Under the pieces are notes generated by a model that saw only the letters and a list, made by a program, of their open reading frames with translations, did not search any database and had not been told where the DNA came from. Shown in pieces: positions 40,396-48,034 of a DNA stretch of 64,000 nt (position 1 is the stretch's first letter; each line of letters opens with the position of its first letter). The position numbers and the translations under genes are program-made. The stretch is from Brevibacterium senegalense (lineage in GTDB: Bacteria > Actinomycetota > Actinomycetes > Actinomycetales > Brevibacteriaceae): NCBI RefSeq assembly GCF_000285835.1, contig NZ_HE978601.1, positions 62,001 to 126,000 of the forward strand, written 5' to 3'.

Positions 40396-41012
40396 TCGAT
40401 CTCCTGCGCGATCTGCTCGTAGCGGAGGGTGAGCTCCTCCTCCAGCACGTCGTACTCGCCGGGACTGTTCGTCAGCGCGCCGGCCAAGAGCCGCAGGTGC
40501 GTCTCCCACACCGGGCCCACCTGCGAGATCACCTGGGAGAGGACCGCGTGGTCGATCCCCGGATCCGCGAGCGTGTGGGCCAGCGTGATGCGGGTGGCGA
40601 TGATCGGGGCGCCCGGTTCGGCCGCACCGACGGGCGCGCCGGCCGCAGTGGTCGCGGCGATCGCGGGCGGGGCGGGCAGATCCGCGTCGTCCTCGTCGCC
40701 GTCGACGGGAGTGAGGGTGAGACCCAACCGACCGATGCCCGTGATGTCTAGGAGCAGGTGCGCGGGATCCGCGTCCGTCTCCGGAGCCTCGATCGAGAGG
40801 ATGTGCGCGGCCGCCGGCTGGTCGTCCAGCTCGAGGACGATCTCATCGTCGCCCTCTCCGGCGGAGTAGGCCACGAACCACGACTCCACCAGTTCCGAGC
40901 GGGTCACGTACGGCCAGACCTGCGTGGGCGGGAGCGCGACGCGGGTGTCGAGGATCAGGTCGATGCCGTCCTCCCACTCCGTGAGGGACACGTCTACCAG
41001 TCGATCCGTCAT
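40392..41012 (-). CDS. SRPBCC/AHSA1-like domain protein upstream of tsaD
   Basis: A 206-residue protein with the START/AHSA1-type fold. [27 protein letters not shown] is the characteristic N-terminal region (first strand plus helix), and a terminal helix [22 protein letters not shown] closes the hydrophobic cavity. A Gly/Ala/Pro-rich loop of about 30 residues interrupts the middle. It probably binds a small hydrophobic ligand; no enzymatic role is known. It is the first gene of a tsaD transcript, with TAGGAT 6 bases before its ATG. It differs from the frameshifted SRPBCC gene at 30953. Confidence 0.75.
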   Translation of the reverse strand: MTDRLVDVSLTEWEDGIDLILDTRVALPPTQVWPYVTRSELVESWFVAYSAGEGDDEIVLELDDQPAAAHILSIEAPETDADPAHLLLDITGIGRLGLTLTPVDGDEDDADLPAPPAIAATTAAGAPVGAAEPGAPIIATRITLAHTLADPGIDHAVLSQVISQVGPVWETHLRLLAGALTNSPGEYDVLEEELTLRYEQIAQEIE

Positions 41013-41018
41013 GCCTCT

Positions 41019-41024
41019 ATCCTA
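41019..41024 (-). promoter_or_regulatory. Likely -10 box of the SRPBCC-tsaD operon
   Basis: TAGGAT on the minus strand ends 6 bases before ATG 41012; the intervening AGAGGC could alternatively act as a weak ribosome binding site. Confidence 0.45.
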
Positions 41025-41117
41025 AGCGCGCCGGCTGAGCGCGCACCGGACGGATCGAGGAACGGACGCGGCAGGGGACGCGCGGGAGAGGCGAGAGCGG
41101 CCCGTGCGCCGGGGTGG

Positions 41118-41666
41118 TCAGAGGAAGGCGCGCATGACGACGGCGTCCGCCCCCGCGTAGTAGCCCGGCCGGCGGCCCAGCTCCTCGAAGCCCCGACTGC
41201 GGTAGAGGCCCAGGGCGGGTTCGTTGTCCGCGGCGACCTCGAGGTGGAGGACCTCCGCACCGGCCGCACGCGCGCAGTCCGTCGCGTGCTCCAGCAGGCG
41301 GCGGCCCAGTCCCCTGCCCTGCGCCTGCGGGGCGGTTCCGATCGTGAGGATGTCCGCCTGCGGCCCGGTCACGCTCACGCCCACGTAGCCGCAGAGGACG
41401 TCGCCGGGCTCCACCGCGATCGTCATGCGGGCGACCGGCGAGGCCAGCTGCGACCAGAAGAACTCCGGCGTCCACGTGTCCGCGCCAAAGAGGACGGAGT
41501 CCAACTCTGCGACACGGTCGATGTCCCACCACCGCATCCGGCGCAGGCGAGGCGCGGCGGGATCCTGCGGATGCGCGGGGTCGGAGGGGGCGGCGGGACG
41601 GTCGGGCCCCACCGGGTCGGAGGGGTCGGAGGGGTCGCTGGTGGCCGAGGGGCGTGCGTCGTTCAC
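41118..41666 (-). CDS. rimI: GNAT acetyltransferase, ribosomal protein S18 N-alpha-acetyltransferase-like (RimI)
   Basis: A 182-residue acetyltransferase. The first 42 residues are a Pro/Asp/Ser-rich repeat-like tail (DPSDPSDP), absent from most RimI proteins. The GNAT fold begins at LRRMRWWDIDRVAELDSVLF; the acetyl-CoA motif QAQGRGLGRRLLEHA and the following LHLEVAADNEPALGLYRSRGF are typical of RimI. It should acetylate the N-terminus of ribosomal protein S18 or other proteins. It sits 18 bases downstream of tsaB, the standard tsaE-tsaB-rimI order. Confidence 0.9.
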   Translation of the reverse strand: MNDARPSATSDPSDPSDPVGPDRPAAPSDPAHPQDPAAPRLRRMRWWDIDRVAELDSVLFGADTWTPEFFWSQLASPVARMTIAVEPGDVLCGYVGVSVTGPQADILTIGTAPQAQGRGLGRRLLEHATDCARAAGAEVLHLEVAADNEPALGLYRSRGFEELGRRPGYYAGADAVVMRAFL

Positions 41667-41684
41667 TGGGGTCTTCCGTGTGTC

Positions 41685-42431
41685 TCAGGTCAGCGGTGTC
41701 GAGCGGCGCGGGGTGGGCGCGGCATCGGGTTCGCGCAGATAGAGCGGCTCGGTGCCCGGGAGGGTGCGGCCCGCGGCCAGCGCGCGGTGCGCGACCCGCG
41801 CGACCCAGGCGGCGGTGGGGTCGAGCGCCTCGGGCTCCTCGTCGAGGGGTGCGCCCAGGGCCTCGCGGTGCAGGACGAAGCCGCGGCCCACTCGCCGCGG
41901 CGACGGGCCGGGGGCGGTCTCCTGCAGCCAGTCCTCGACCGCGGCGGGGGCGAGGACCGCGGGTCCTGCCTGGACGACGGGCAGACCGTCGTCGTCCAGA
42001 CCCGAATAGAGCGACGTATACACCTCGCGACGGCGGGCATCCGTCGCGACGAGGACCGGGGAGGACGGGCCGCCGAGGCCGCGGTCGCTCCCGCTCGCAC
42101 CCGACGGTCCGTCTGCGGCCGGGTCCGGCCCCGCGAGGGTGCGGAGGGCGAGCGCGTCGTGGCTCACGACGCCGTGCACGGGGACGTCCGCTCCCACGGC
42201 CGCTCCGATGCCCGCGGCGATCCCGGCCCGCAGGCCGGTGAAGGGGCCAGGGCCCACGCCGACCGCGACGGCGTCCGGACGTCCGCCCGCCTCCAGCACG
42301 TGGGTGAGGGCGGGTCCCACGTACTCGACGTGCCGACGCGCGGAGAACTCCGTGCGCTGGGCGACGACGGTCTCCCCGTCGACCAGCGCGACGGACGCGG
42401 CCGCCGAGGTGTCGATCGCGAGAATGAGCAC
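41685..42431 (-). CDS. tsaB: tRNA threonylcarbamoyladenosine biosynthesis protein TsaB
   Basis: A 248-residue partner of TsaD in t6A formation. It starts ILAIDTSAAASVALVD, a degenerate ASKHA motif, and has GVGPGPFTGLRAGIAAGIG, the TsaB signature, with EYVGPALTHVLEAGG between them. Gly/Ser/Asp-rich loops in the middle are lineage-specific. It begins with GTG at 42431 preceded by GGAAGAGG and lies 26 bases after the Alr-TsaE gene. Confidence 0.94.
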   Translation of the reverse strand: MLILAIDTSAAASVALVDGETVVAQRTEFSARRHVEYVGPALTHVLEAGGRPDAVAVGVGPGPFTGLRAGIAAGIGAAVGADVPVHGVVSHDALALRTLAGPDPAADGPSGASGSDRGLGGPSSPVLVATDARRREVYTSLYSGLDDDGLPVVQAGPAVLAPAAVEDWLQETAPGPSPRRVGRGFVLHREALGAPLDEEPEALDPTAAWVARVAHRALAAGRTLPGTEPLYLREPDAAPTPRRSTPLT

Positions 42432-42457
42432 GGGGCCTCTTCCAGGGGTGGGGCGGA

Positions 42458-44275
42458 TCAGTTCCGGGTGAGCCCGTCGAGTCTACCCGCCCACCGGCGT
42501 CCGTGCGCTGTGATCGTGATGATGCGAGGCTCGTCGTCCGCGGCCGCATCGGGGTCCTCGGACTCCGCGCAGAACGTGGCCGTATCGAGGTTGTCCGGGT
42601 CGTCGGCGGACCGGGCGACCTCGTCCGGGCGGAGGATCTCGATGTCCAGGTGGTCGCCCAGGGACTCGGCCAGACCGCGCCCCCATTCGATGACGGTGAC
42701 GGACTCGTCCAGGGCCGCGTCGAGGCCCAGGTCGTCGAACTCCGCGGCGTCCTCGAGGCGGTACGCGTCGACGTGGACGAGGCCGGGCCCGCTGCCGCGC
42801 GGCGGGTGCTCGCGCGCCAGGACGAACGTGGGCGAGGAGACGCGGCCGCGCACGTCCAGCGAGCGGGCGAGGAACTGGGTGAACGTCGTCTTGCCGGCGC
42901 CCAGGTTGCCGGTGAGGATCACGACGTCGCCGGGCAGTGCGCACCGGCCCAGCGCCTGCGCGAAGTCGGCCATCGCGGCCCGGTCCGCCAGCCGCACCGT
43001 GAGGGCGCCCAGGGCGCGCCGTTCCCGTGCCTCCGGTGCTGGCTCCGGTGGGGCGGGTGTCTCCCCGCGCAGCTCACGGTCGACGCGCGCACCCACCCGG
43101 GTGACGATCTCGTAATTGATGGTGCCCGCCCAGGCGGCCCACTCCTCCGCGCTGGGGCCGGTCGTGCCGTCGCCCAGGACGACGACCTCGTCGCCCTCCT
43201 CGATGCGGGCGTCACCGGCGTCGATGATCATCTGGTCCATCGCGATGCGACCCACGACCGGGAAGCGGCGACCGCCCACGCAGACCTCGGCACTGCCGGA
43301 GGCGCTGCGCGGGATCCCGTCCGCGTACCCGCCCGCCACCAGCGCGAAGCGCGTGGGCCGGGGTGTCGTGAAGGTGAGTCCGTAGGAGGCGCCGTGTCCT
43401 GCGGGCACGTCCTTGACGGTGAGGATCCGCGATCGGAGGGTGAGCGCGGGGCGCAGCCCCAACTGGCCGGCGGTGATCTCCTCGAACGGACTGAGGCCGT
43501 ACAGCGACAGTCCCACGCGGACCGTGTCGCCGGGCACGCCGTCCGGACCCAGCGCACCCGGCGAGTTCGCGGTGTGCGTGCGCAGGCCGTCCGTCGCGGC
43601 GAAGCGCGCACCGGGACCCGCGAGGAACTCCTCCACCTGCGCGCGGGCTTCGGTGAACTGCGCGGACTGACGTGCGGTGGCCGGGTCGCCGGGCACGTCC
43701 GCGTTCGCGAAGTGACTCATGAGACCCACGATCCGCACGGGTGACCCGGCGTCCGCGGAGGCGGCGGTCGATGCCGAGGTGAGGGCGGCCTCGGGAGCGG
43801 CCAGCTGCGTCAGCAGCGCGGTGAGCTGTTCCGCGGAGAATCCGCCGCGACCCAGCCCCGTGTCGACCTTGAGATGCACGCGGGCGGTGCGACCCGCAGC
43901 GGTGGCCGCGGCACGCGCGCGCTCGAATCCGGCGGCGGTCGAGACGCCCACCTCGATCCCGCGCGCGACGGCCGGCGACAGATCGGTGGTCGTGTCGTGG
44001 ATCCAGAACAGGAGCCGGACCTCCGGACCGCCGGGCAGATCGGTGAGGAGGTCGTGGACGTGGAGGGCCTCGGCGAGGGTGGCCACACCCACGTGCCGCA
44101 CGCCGGCGGCCAGCAGCGCGGGCACGACCAGGTCGACGCCGTGCCCGTACGCGTCGCCCTTGACGATCGCCATGAGGGTGCGATCGCCGATGCGCCGATC
44201 GATCGCCGCGACGTTGTCCCGCAGCGCCTCCCCGTCGATGACGGCGCGCAGACTCGAGGGAGCATCAGCTCGCAT
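42458..44275 (-). CDS. Bifunctional alanine racemase / TsaE ATPase fusion
   Basis: A 605-residue single open frame joining two enzymes. Residues 1-375 are alanine racemase: the PLP lysine 39 lies in AIVKGDAYGHG, HLKVDTGLGRGGF and MSHFANAD follow, the second catalytic residue is the Tyr of HGASYGLTF, and VGRIAMDQ is near the end. After a short Pro/Glu-rich linker, residues about 400-605 are TsaE: Walker A GNLGAGKTTF, SSPTFVLAREH, LVHVDAYRLED and VIEWGRG. Alr makes D-alanine for peptidoglycan; TsaE powers the t6A complex with TsaB and TsaD. Such fusions are known in some Actinobacteria. The start at 44275 lies 11 bases inside the nnr gene end. Confidence 0.95.
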   Translation of the reverse strand: MRADAPSSLRAVIDGEALRDNVAAIDRRIGDRTLMAIVKGDAYGHGVDLVVPALLAAGVRHVGVATLAEALHVHDLLTDLPGGPEVRLLFWIHDTTTDLSPAVARGIEVGVSTAAGFERARAAATAAGRTARVHLKVDTGLGRGGFSAEQLTALLTQLAAPEAALTSASTAASADAGSPVRIVGLMSHFANADVPGDPATARQSAQFTEARAQVEEFLAGPGARFAATDGLRTHTANSPGALGPDGVPGDTVRVGLSLYGLSPFEEITAGQLGLRPALTLRSRILTVKDVPAGHGASYGLTFTTPRPTRFALVAGGYADGIPRSASGSAEVCVGGRRFPVVGRIAMDQMIIDAGDARIEEGDEVVVLGDGTTGPSAEEWAAWAGTINYEIVTRVGARVDRELRGETPAPPEPAPEARERRALGALTVRLADRAAMADFAQALGRCALPGDVVILTGNLGAGKTTFTQFLARSLDVRGRVSSPTFVLAREHPPRGSGPGLVHVDAYRLEDAAEFDDLGLDAALDESVTVIEWGRGLAESLGDHLDIEILRPDEVARSADDPDNLDTATFCAESEDPDAAADDEPRIITITAHGRRWAGRLDGLTRN

Positions 44276-46019
44276 GGGGGTGACCTCCGGGGGCGGTGGG
44301 ACGAGGGGCGGCGAGGACGGCGGGGACAGCCTGCGCGATCGCGGAGGCGCTGGCCGCATCCAGGCCCGCTCGATTGTGCAGCACGACGGCCAGCGCCGCG
44401 AGTCCGGCGGCACGGGCGGCGGAGCCTGCTGGGTCCGCGGAGCCAGCGGGGTCGGCGGGGTCCGCGCGGTCCCCGGGCTCTCCCATCCCGGTCGCGAGGG
44501 CCGCGCCCACGAGACCTGCGAGGACGTCGCCGCTGCCGGCGGTCGCCAGCGATGCCGGACCGGGGGTGGGCAGCCACAGCCTGCCGTCGGGAGCCGCGAT
44601 GACCGTGCGGTGGCCCTTGAGGAGGACGATCGCGCCGGTCAGGTGCGCCGCGCGCTGCGCCCAGCGGGCCGGGTCGGTCTCGACGTCCTCGCGTGCGAGG
44701 TCGTGGGCGTCTGCGTCGATGCGGGTGAGCAGGTCCGTGAGCTCACCGGCGTGCGGGGTGAGGACGCAGGCCGCCGGCAGGGGCGACGGCGCGCCCGCCG
44801 CCGGCCCTCCCCCGACCGCGGTCAGCAGGGAGGGGACGAGGGCGAGCGCCCCCGCGTCCAGGACGAGCGGTGTGCCGGTGCCCACGGCCTCGGTGAGGAA
44901 CTCGAGCATGTCCTGCGGGTCCGGGGCACCCGGCCCCAGCACCCAGGCCTGCACGCGGCCGGGAGCCGTGACGGCCTCGGGCAGCCGTGACAGCACGGCC
45001 TCCTGCACCGAGGCTGTCCCCAGGACCCGCAGCATGCCCACCCCGGCGCCGGCGGCGGCGAGGCTCGTGAGCACGCCGGCACCCGGGTACCGGCTGGAAC
45101 CGGCGACGACGCCCAGGACTCCGCGGGTGTACTTGTGATCCCGAGGTCGTGGCCGGGGCCAGTCGGCGAGGTCGCCGTCGGTGAGGATCCGGGCTCGGGG
45201 CGGTTCGTCCGCGTCCCGGGGGTCGAGGCCGATGTCGAGGAGGCGGACGGTGCCGGCGGCCTCGGCACCGCCGGGCAGATGGAGGCCCGCCTTGTGCAGG
45301 CCGAAGGTGACGGTGAGGTCCGCGCGCACGTGCACGGGCCCGCAGTGTCCGGTCGTCGCGTCGACCCCGGTGGGCACGTCGACGGCGACGACGAGGGGAC
45401 GGGTGGTGCGGGCGGAACCGGAGTGCGCGGTGGTGCTCTCAGCAGAGCTGCGGCGGGCGGCCTCGGCCTCCTGCCAGGTGGTCAGGAGGGTCGAGAGCGG
45501 CGGGTCCAGGGTGGGGCGGGCGCCCGTGCCCAGCAGACCGTCCAGGACCAGGTCCGCGTCCGCGGCCAGCTGCGCGGCGCGGGTGAGGAACGGATCGAGC
45601 GCGCCCGGGCCCGGCGATCCGGCACGCGTGGTCGTGGTGCCGTGAGCCGCGGCGGTGTCGTCAGACGCGGCAGTGCCGTGAGCCGCTGCCGGGGGCTCGA
45701 GGACGTGGACACCGGCGCGACGGGCAGCGGCCAGACCGGCCGGGTGCAGACGCCCCAGCGGGGCCACGACGGTGACGTGCACGCCGCGACGGGCCAGACG
45801 GGCCGCGGCGAAGAGGGCGTCTCCCCCGTTGTTCCCCGGGCCCGCGAACGCGACGGCGCGGGAGCCGGCCACCCGGCCGGTGGTCTCCCGCAGTGCGCGG
45901 ATGCACTCCGTCGCCAGGCCGGCGGCCGCGCGGCGCATGAGCGCCTCGCCACGACCGGCGTCCAGGTGCGGCTGCTCGGCTGCACGGACCGCGGCGGCGC
46001 TGTAGGCGAGGACGGACAT
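44265..46019 (-). CDS. nnr: Bifunctional NAD(P)H-hydrate epimerase / ADP-dependent dehydratase
   Basis: A 584-residue metabolite-repair enzyme. The N-terminal YjeF_N epimerase domain (about 1-260) has AFAGPGNNGGDALFAARLA and VVAVDVPTGVDATTG. The C-terminal YjeF_C kinase-like dehydratase domain has LLKGHRTVIAAPDGRLW and ATAGSGDVLAGLVG with the catalytic Asp. Together they convert damaged NAD(P)HX back to NAD(P)H. The Ala/Thr-rich stretch around residue 115-145 is an insertion. A series of Asp-Pro-Ala repeats follows GDVLAGLVGAALATG near the C-terminus. A leaderless-type TACTGT box precedes the ATG at 46019. Confidence 0.93.
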   Translation of the reverse strand: MSVLAYSAAAVRAAEQPHLDAGRGEALMRRAAAGLATECIRALRETTGRVAGSRAVAFAGPGNNGGDALFAAARLARRGVHVTVVAPLGRLHPAGLAAARRAGVHVLEPPAAAHGTAASDDTAAAHGTTTTRAGSPGPGALDPFLTRAAQLAADADLVLDGLLGTGARPTLDPPLSTLLTTWQEAEAARRSSAESTTAHSGSARTTRPLVVAVDVPTGVDATTGHCGPVHVRADLTVTFGLHKAGLHLPGGAEAAGTVRLLDIGLDPRDADEPPRARILTDGDLADWPRPRPRDHKYTRGVLGVVAGSSRYPGAGVLTSLAAAGAGVGMLRVLGTASVQEAVLSRLPEAVTAPGRVQAWVLGPGAPDPQDMLEFLTEAVGTGTPLVLDAGALALVPSLLTAVGGGPAAGAPSPLPAACVLTPHAGELTDLLTRIDADAHDLAREDVETDPARWAQRAAHLTGAIVLLKGHRTVIAAPDGRLWLPTPGPASLATAGSGDVLAGLVGAALATGMGEPGDRADPADPAGSADPAGSAARAAGLAALAVVLHNRAGLDAASASAIAQAVPAVLAAPRPTAPGGHPHAS

Positions 46020-46026
46020 GCGTCCC

Positions 46027-46032
46027 ACAGTA
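46027..46032 (-). promoter_or_regulatory. Leaderless -10 box of the nnr-alr/tsaE-tsaB-rimI operon
   Basis: TACTGT on the minus strand ends 7 bases before ATG 46019 and there is no Shine-Dalgarno sequence. The four genes downstream overlap or are at most 26 bases apart. Confidence 0.5.
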
Positions 46033-46061
46033 GTGCCGTGGGACGCGTCGCGCCTCACGGA

Positions 46062-47294
46062 TCAGGCGGAGGGCTCAGCCGCAGCGCGATCGAGTTCGCG
46101 GTGCAGACGACGGGCCGCCAGATGCGCGAGGAAGAGGGCCTGACCTCCCAGCGCCTCGTCGCCGTGGCGGGCGCGCGGGGAGTGGTTCACCTCCTGTTCG
46201 GAGGCCTCGACGCCCAGCAGTGCGGCGCCCAGGTGTCCGTACGACCCGGGGACGCGGGCGAGGACGCGGGAGAAGTCCTCGGAGCCGGCACGCGGGAACG
46301 GCACCTGGTGCGTGCGGTCGCGGCCGAAGAGGTCCGCGAACGTGTCGAGGAAGAAGTGCGCCTCTGTGTCGTCGTTGATCGTCGCCGGGAGGATCGTCTC
46401 GAAGGACATCCGGGAGTCCAGGCCGTGGGCGGCGAGGAACTCGCGGGCGACCCGGGGCAGCTCCGCCTCTGCCCGCGCGGTGGCCTCCGGGGTGAAGGTG
46501 CGGACGCTGATCGACAGCTCCGCGGACTCCGGGATGACGTTGACGGCGGTGCCCGCGTGGAACATGCCGGTCGTGAGGACGACGGAGTCGAAGACGTTGA
46601 AGCGGCGGGTGATGTACTCCTGCAGCTGGCCGATGAGGGCGGCGCCCCCGGCGATCGGGTCCAGCGCGTTCTCCGGGCGCGCGGCGTGGCCGCCGCGTCC
46701 CAGCACCGTAATGTCGAAGCGGGAGAACGCCGCCATGTAGGAGCCGGGGCGCGAGTAGGCGTGACCCTGCGGCTGGTCCGCGGAGACGTGCACGCCGTAG
46801 GCGCCCACGAGGGGGACGCCCGCCGCCTCGAGGACTCCCTCGTCGAGCATCTTCCCGGCCCCGTCCCAGCCCTCTTCCCCCGGCTGGAACATGAAGACGA
46901 CATCGCCGGGCAGAACCGCCCGGTGCGAGTGGAGCAGGTGCACCGCCCCGATGAGGCCGGTCGTGTGGAGGTCGTGGCCGCACGCGTGCATCGCGCCGTT
47001 CGTGGACGCGAAGTCGAATCCGGTCTCCTCCTCGATGGGGAGGGCGTCCATGTCCCCGCGCAGCAGCACCGCCGCGTGCGTCTCCTCGCGCCGGCCGCCG
47101 CGCAGCACGACGGTGACGGAGCTGAGCCCCTCGCCGGTCGTGATCTCGACGTCCAGTCCCTCCAGTGCATCCAGGACCGTCCGCTGCGTCTGCGGCAGGT
47201 CGAGACCCACCTCCGGCGCGCTGTGCAGCGCGCGGCGGATCTGCTGGAGCTGGGGCAGGAGTGCGTCGGACTCGGCGGTGGTGGGAAGACTCAT
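46062..47294 (-). CDS. M20-family amidohydrolase (N-acyl-amino acid amidohydrolase-like)
   Basis: A 410-residue metallopeptidase-fold enzyme. The metal motifs are MHACGHDLHTTGLIGAVHLL, with the HxCGHD site, and FMFQPGEEGWDGAGKML, with the acid pair. The dimerization insert (YMAAFSRFDITVLGRGGHAARPENALDPI) and the terminal metal ligand region (RAGSEDFSRVLARVPG) are present. Members hydrolyse N-acylated amino acids, hippurate or auxin-type conjugates; the substrate is not readable here. It is monocistronic, with TACAGT 7 bases before the ATG. Confidence 0.92.
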   Translation of the reverse strand: MSLPTTAESDALLPQLQQIRRALHSAPEVGLDLPQTQRTVLDALEGLDVEITTGEGLSSVTVVLRGGRREETHAAVLLRGDMDALPIEEETGFDFASTNGAMHACGHDLHTTGLIGAVHLLHSHRAVLPGDVVFMFQPGEEGWDGAGKMLDEGVLEAAGVPLVGAYGVHVSADQPQGHAYSRPGSYMAAFSRFDITVLGRGGHAARPENALDPIAGGAALIGQLQEYITRRFNVFDSVVLTTGMFHAGTAVNVIPESAELSISVRTFTPEATARAEAELPRVAREFLAAHGLDSRMSFETILPATINDDTEAHFFLDTFADLFGRDRTHQVPFPRAGSEDFSRVLARVPGSYGHLGAALLGVEASEQEVNHSPRARHGDEALGGQALFLAHLAARRLHRELDRAAAEPSA

Positions 47295-47301
47295 GGGTTC
47301 C

Positions 47302-47307
47302 ACTGTA
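47302..47307 (-). promoter_or_regulatory. Leaderless -10 box of the M20 amidohydrolase gene
   Basis: TACAGT on the minus strand ends 7 bases before ATG 47294, without a ribosome binding site. Confidence 0.5.
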
Positions 47308-47400
47308 ATAGCGGCGCACAGGCGTCCGGCAGGCGGCCTGAGCAGGTGCGACGGGAGTGTTGCAGATCGGCCACCGGCCGAGTACTCACCGACCCCGCGG

Positions 47401-47931
47401 TCAGTCTCCGGATCTCCGCCGGGCGGCCTCGCGCTCGGCCCGCCGGGCCTCGCGCTTCGCCCGCGCCCAGGTGCGGAACTCCTCCAACTGGGCCAGGGCC
47501 TCGGGCGACCCCGGCAGCAGTGGCGCCGGTTGGTCGACGGGCGGGGCCAATGCGGGACCGGACCCCTCCACGACGACGAATGTGACCGTGCGGCCCGCAT
47601 CGTGGGTGATCGACAAGTGCACCGTCTCGCCGCCCTTCTGCCGGAAGTGCTCCAGCACCCAGCCGGTCAGCCGGAAGCTGGGGGCGCCGGAGAAGGCGGA
47701 AACGACCTCGGCCTCCTGCCACGGGATGATCTGCGGCAGCTGCAGCGCCTTGACGAGCGCCTCCTTCGCGGAGAACCGCGCGGCCAGCGACTCCGCGCTG
47801 CGACGCTTCCCGTTCTTCTTGAGCTGCTCCGCCGGGGTCAGCAGCCGGTCCAGCAGCTCCGGGACCCGCTCGATGTGTTCCGCGAACCGCGGCACATCCG
47901 CGATGTCGACGCCCGTTCCGATGATCGCCAT
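47401..47931 (-). CDS. acpS: Holo-[acyl-carrier-protein] synthase with C-terminal extension
   Basis: A 176-residue AcpS, which transfers phosphopantetheine from CoA to acyl carrier protein. MAIIGTGVDIADVPRF has the Mg-binding Asp, RFSAKEALVKAL the catalytic Glu-Ala motif, and LSITHDAGRTVTFVVVE the C-terminal strand. The enzyme core ends near residue 125. About 50 extra residues follow, a Pro-rich linker and then a strongly basic helix (EFRTWARAKREARRAEREA), not found in the usual AcpS. The start at 47931 is 7 bases after TACGGT. Confidence 0.92.
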   Translation of the reverse strand: MAIIGTGVDIADVPRFAEHIERVPELLDRLLTPAEQLKKNGKRRSAESLAARFSAKEALVKALQLPQIIPWQEAEVVSAFSGAPSFRLTGWVLEHFRQKGGETVHLSITHDAGRTVTFVVVEGSGPALAPPVDQPAPLLPGSPEALAQLEEFRTWARAKREARRAEREAARRRSGD

Positions 47932-47938
47932 GCCTCGA

Positions 47939-47944
47939 ACCGTA
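47939..47944 (-). promoter_or_regulatory. Leaderless -10 box of acpS
   Basis: TACGGT on the minus strand ends 7 bases before ATG 47931. Confidence 0.45.
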
Positions 47945-47966
47945 GCCGATCCGCGGGCGGAGACGT

Positions 47967-48002
47967 GAGCGCCCCCGCACCGCCAGGGGTACGGGGGCGC
48001 TC
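47967..48002 (-). terminator. Terminator after glmS
   Basis: GAGCGCCCCCG (47967-47977) pairs perfectly with CGGGGGCGCTC (47992-48002) around a 14-base loop, 32 bases beyond the glmS stop codon. No T-run follows. The acpS promoter lies just downstream. Confidence 0.75.
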
Positions 48003-48034
48003 GAGGATTCAGTCTGCGCGTCGACCGGGCGTCG

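Noticed and set aside
45135..47585. An 816-codon plus-strand open frame across nnr and the M20 gene
   Set aside because: It is antisense to well-supported genes and has no recognisable domain or ribosome binding site.
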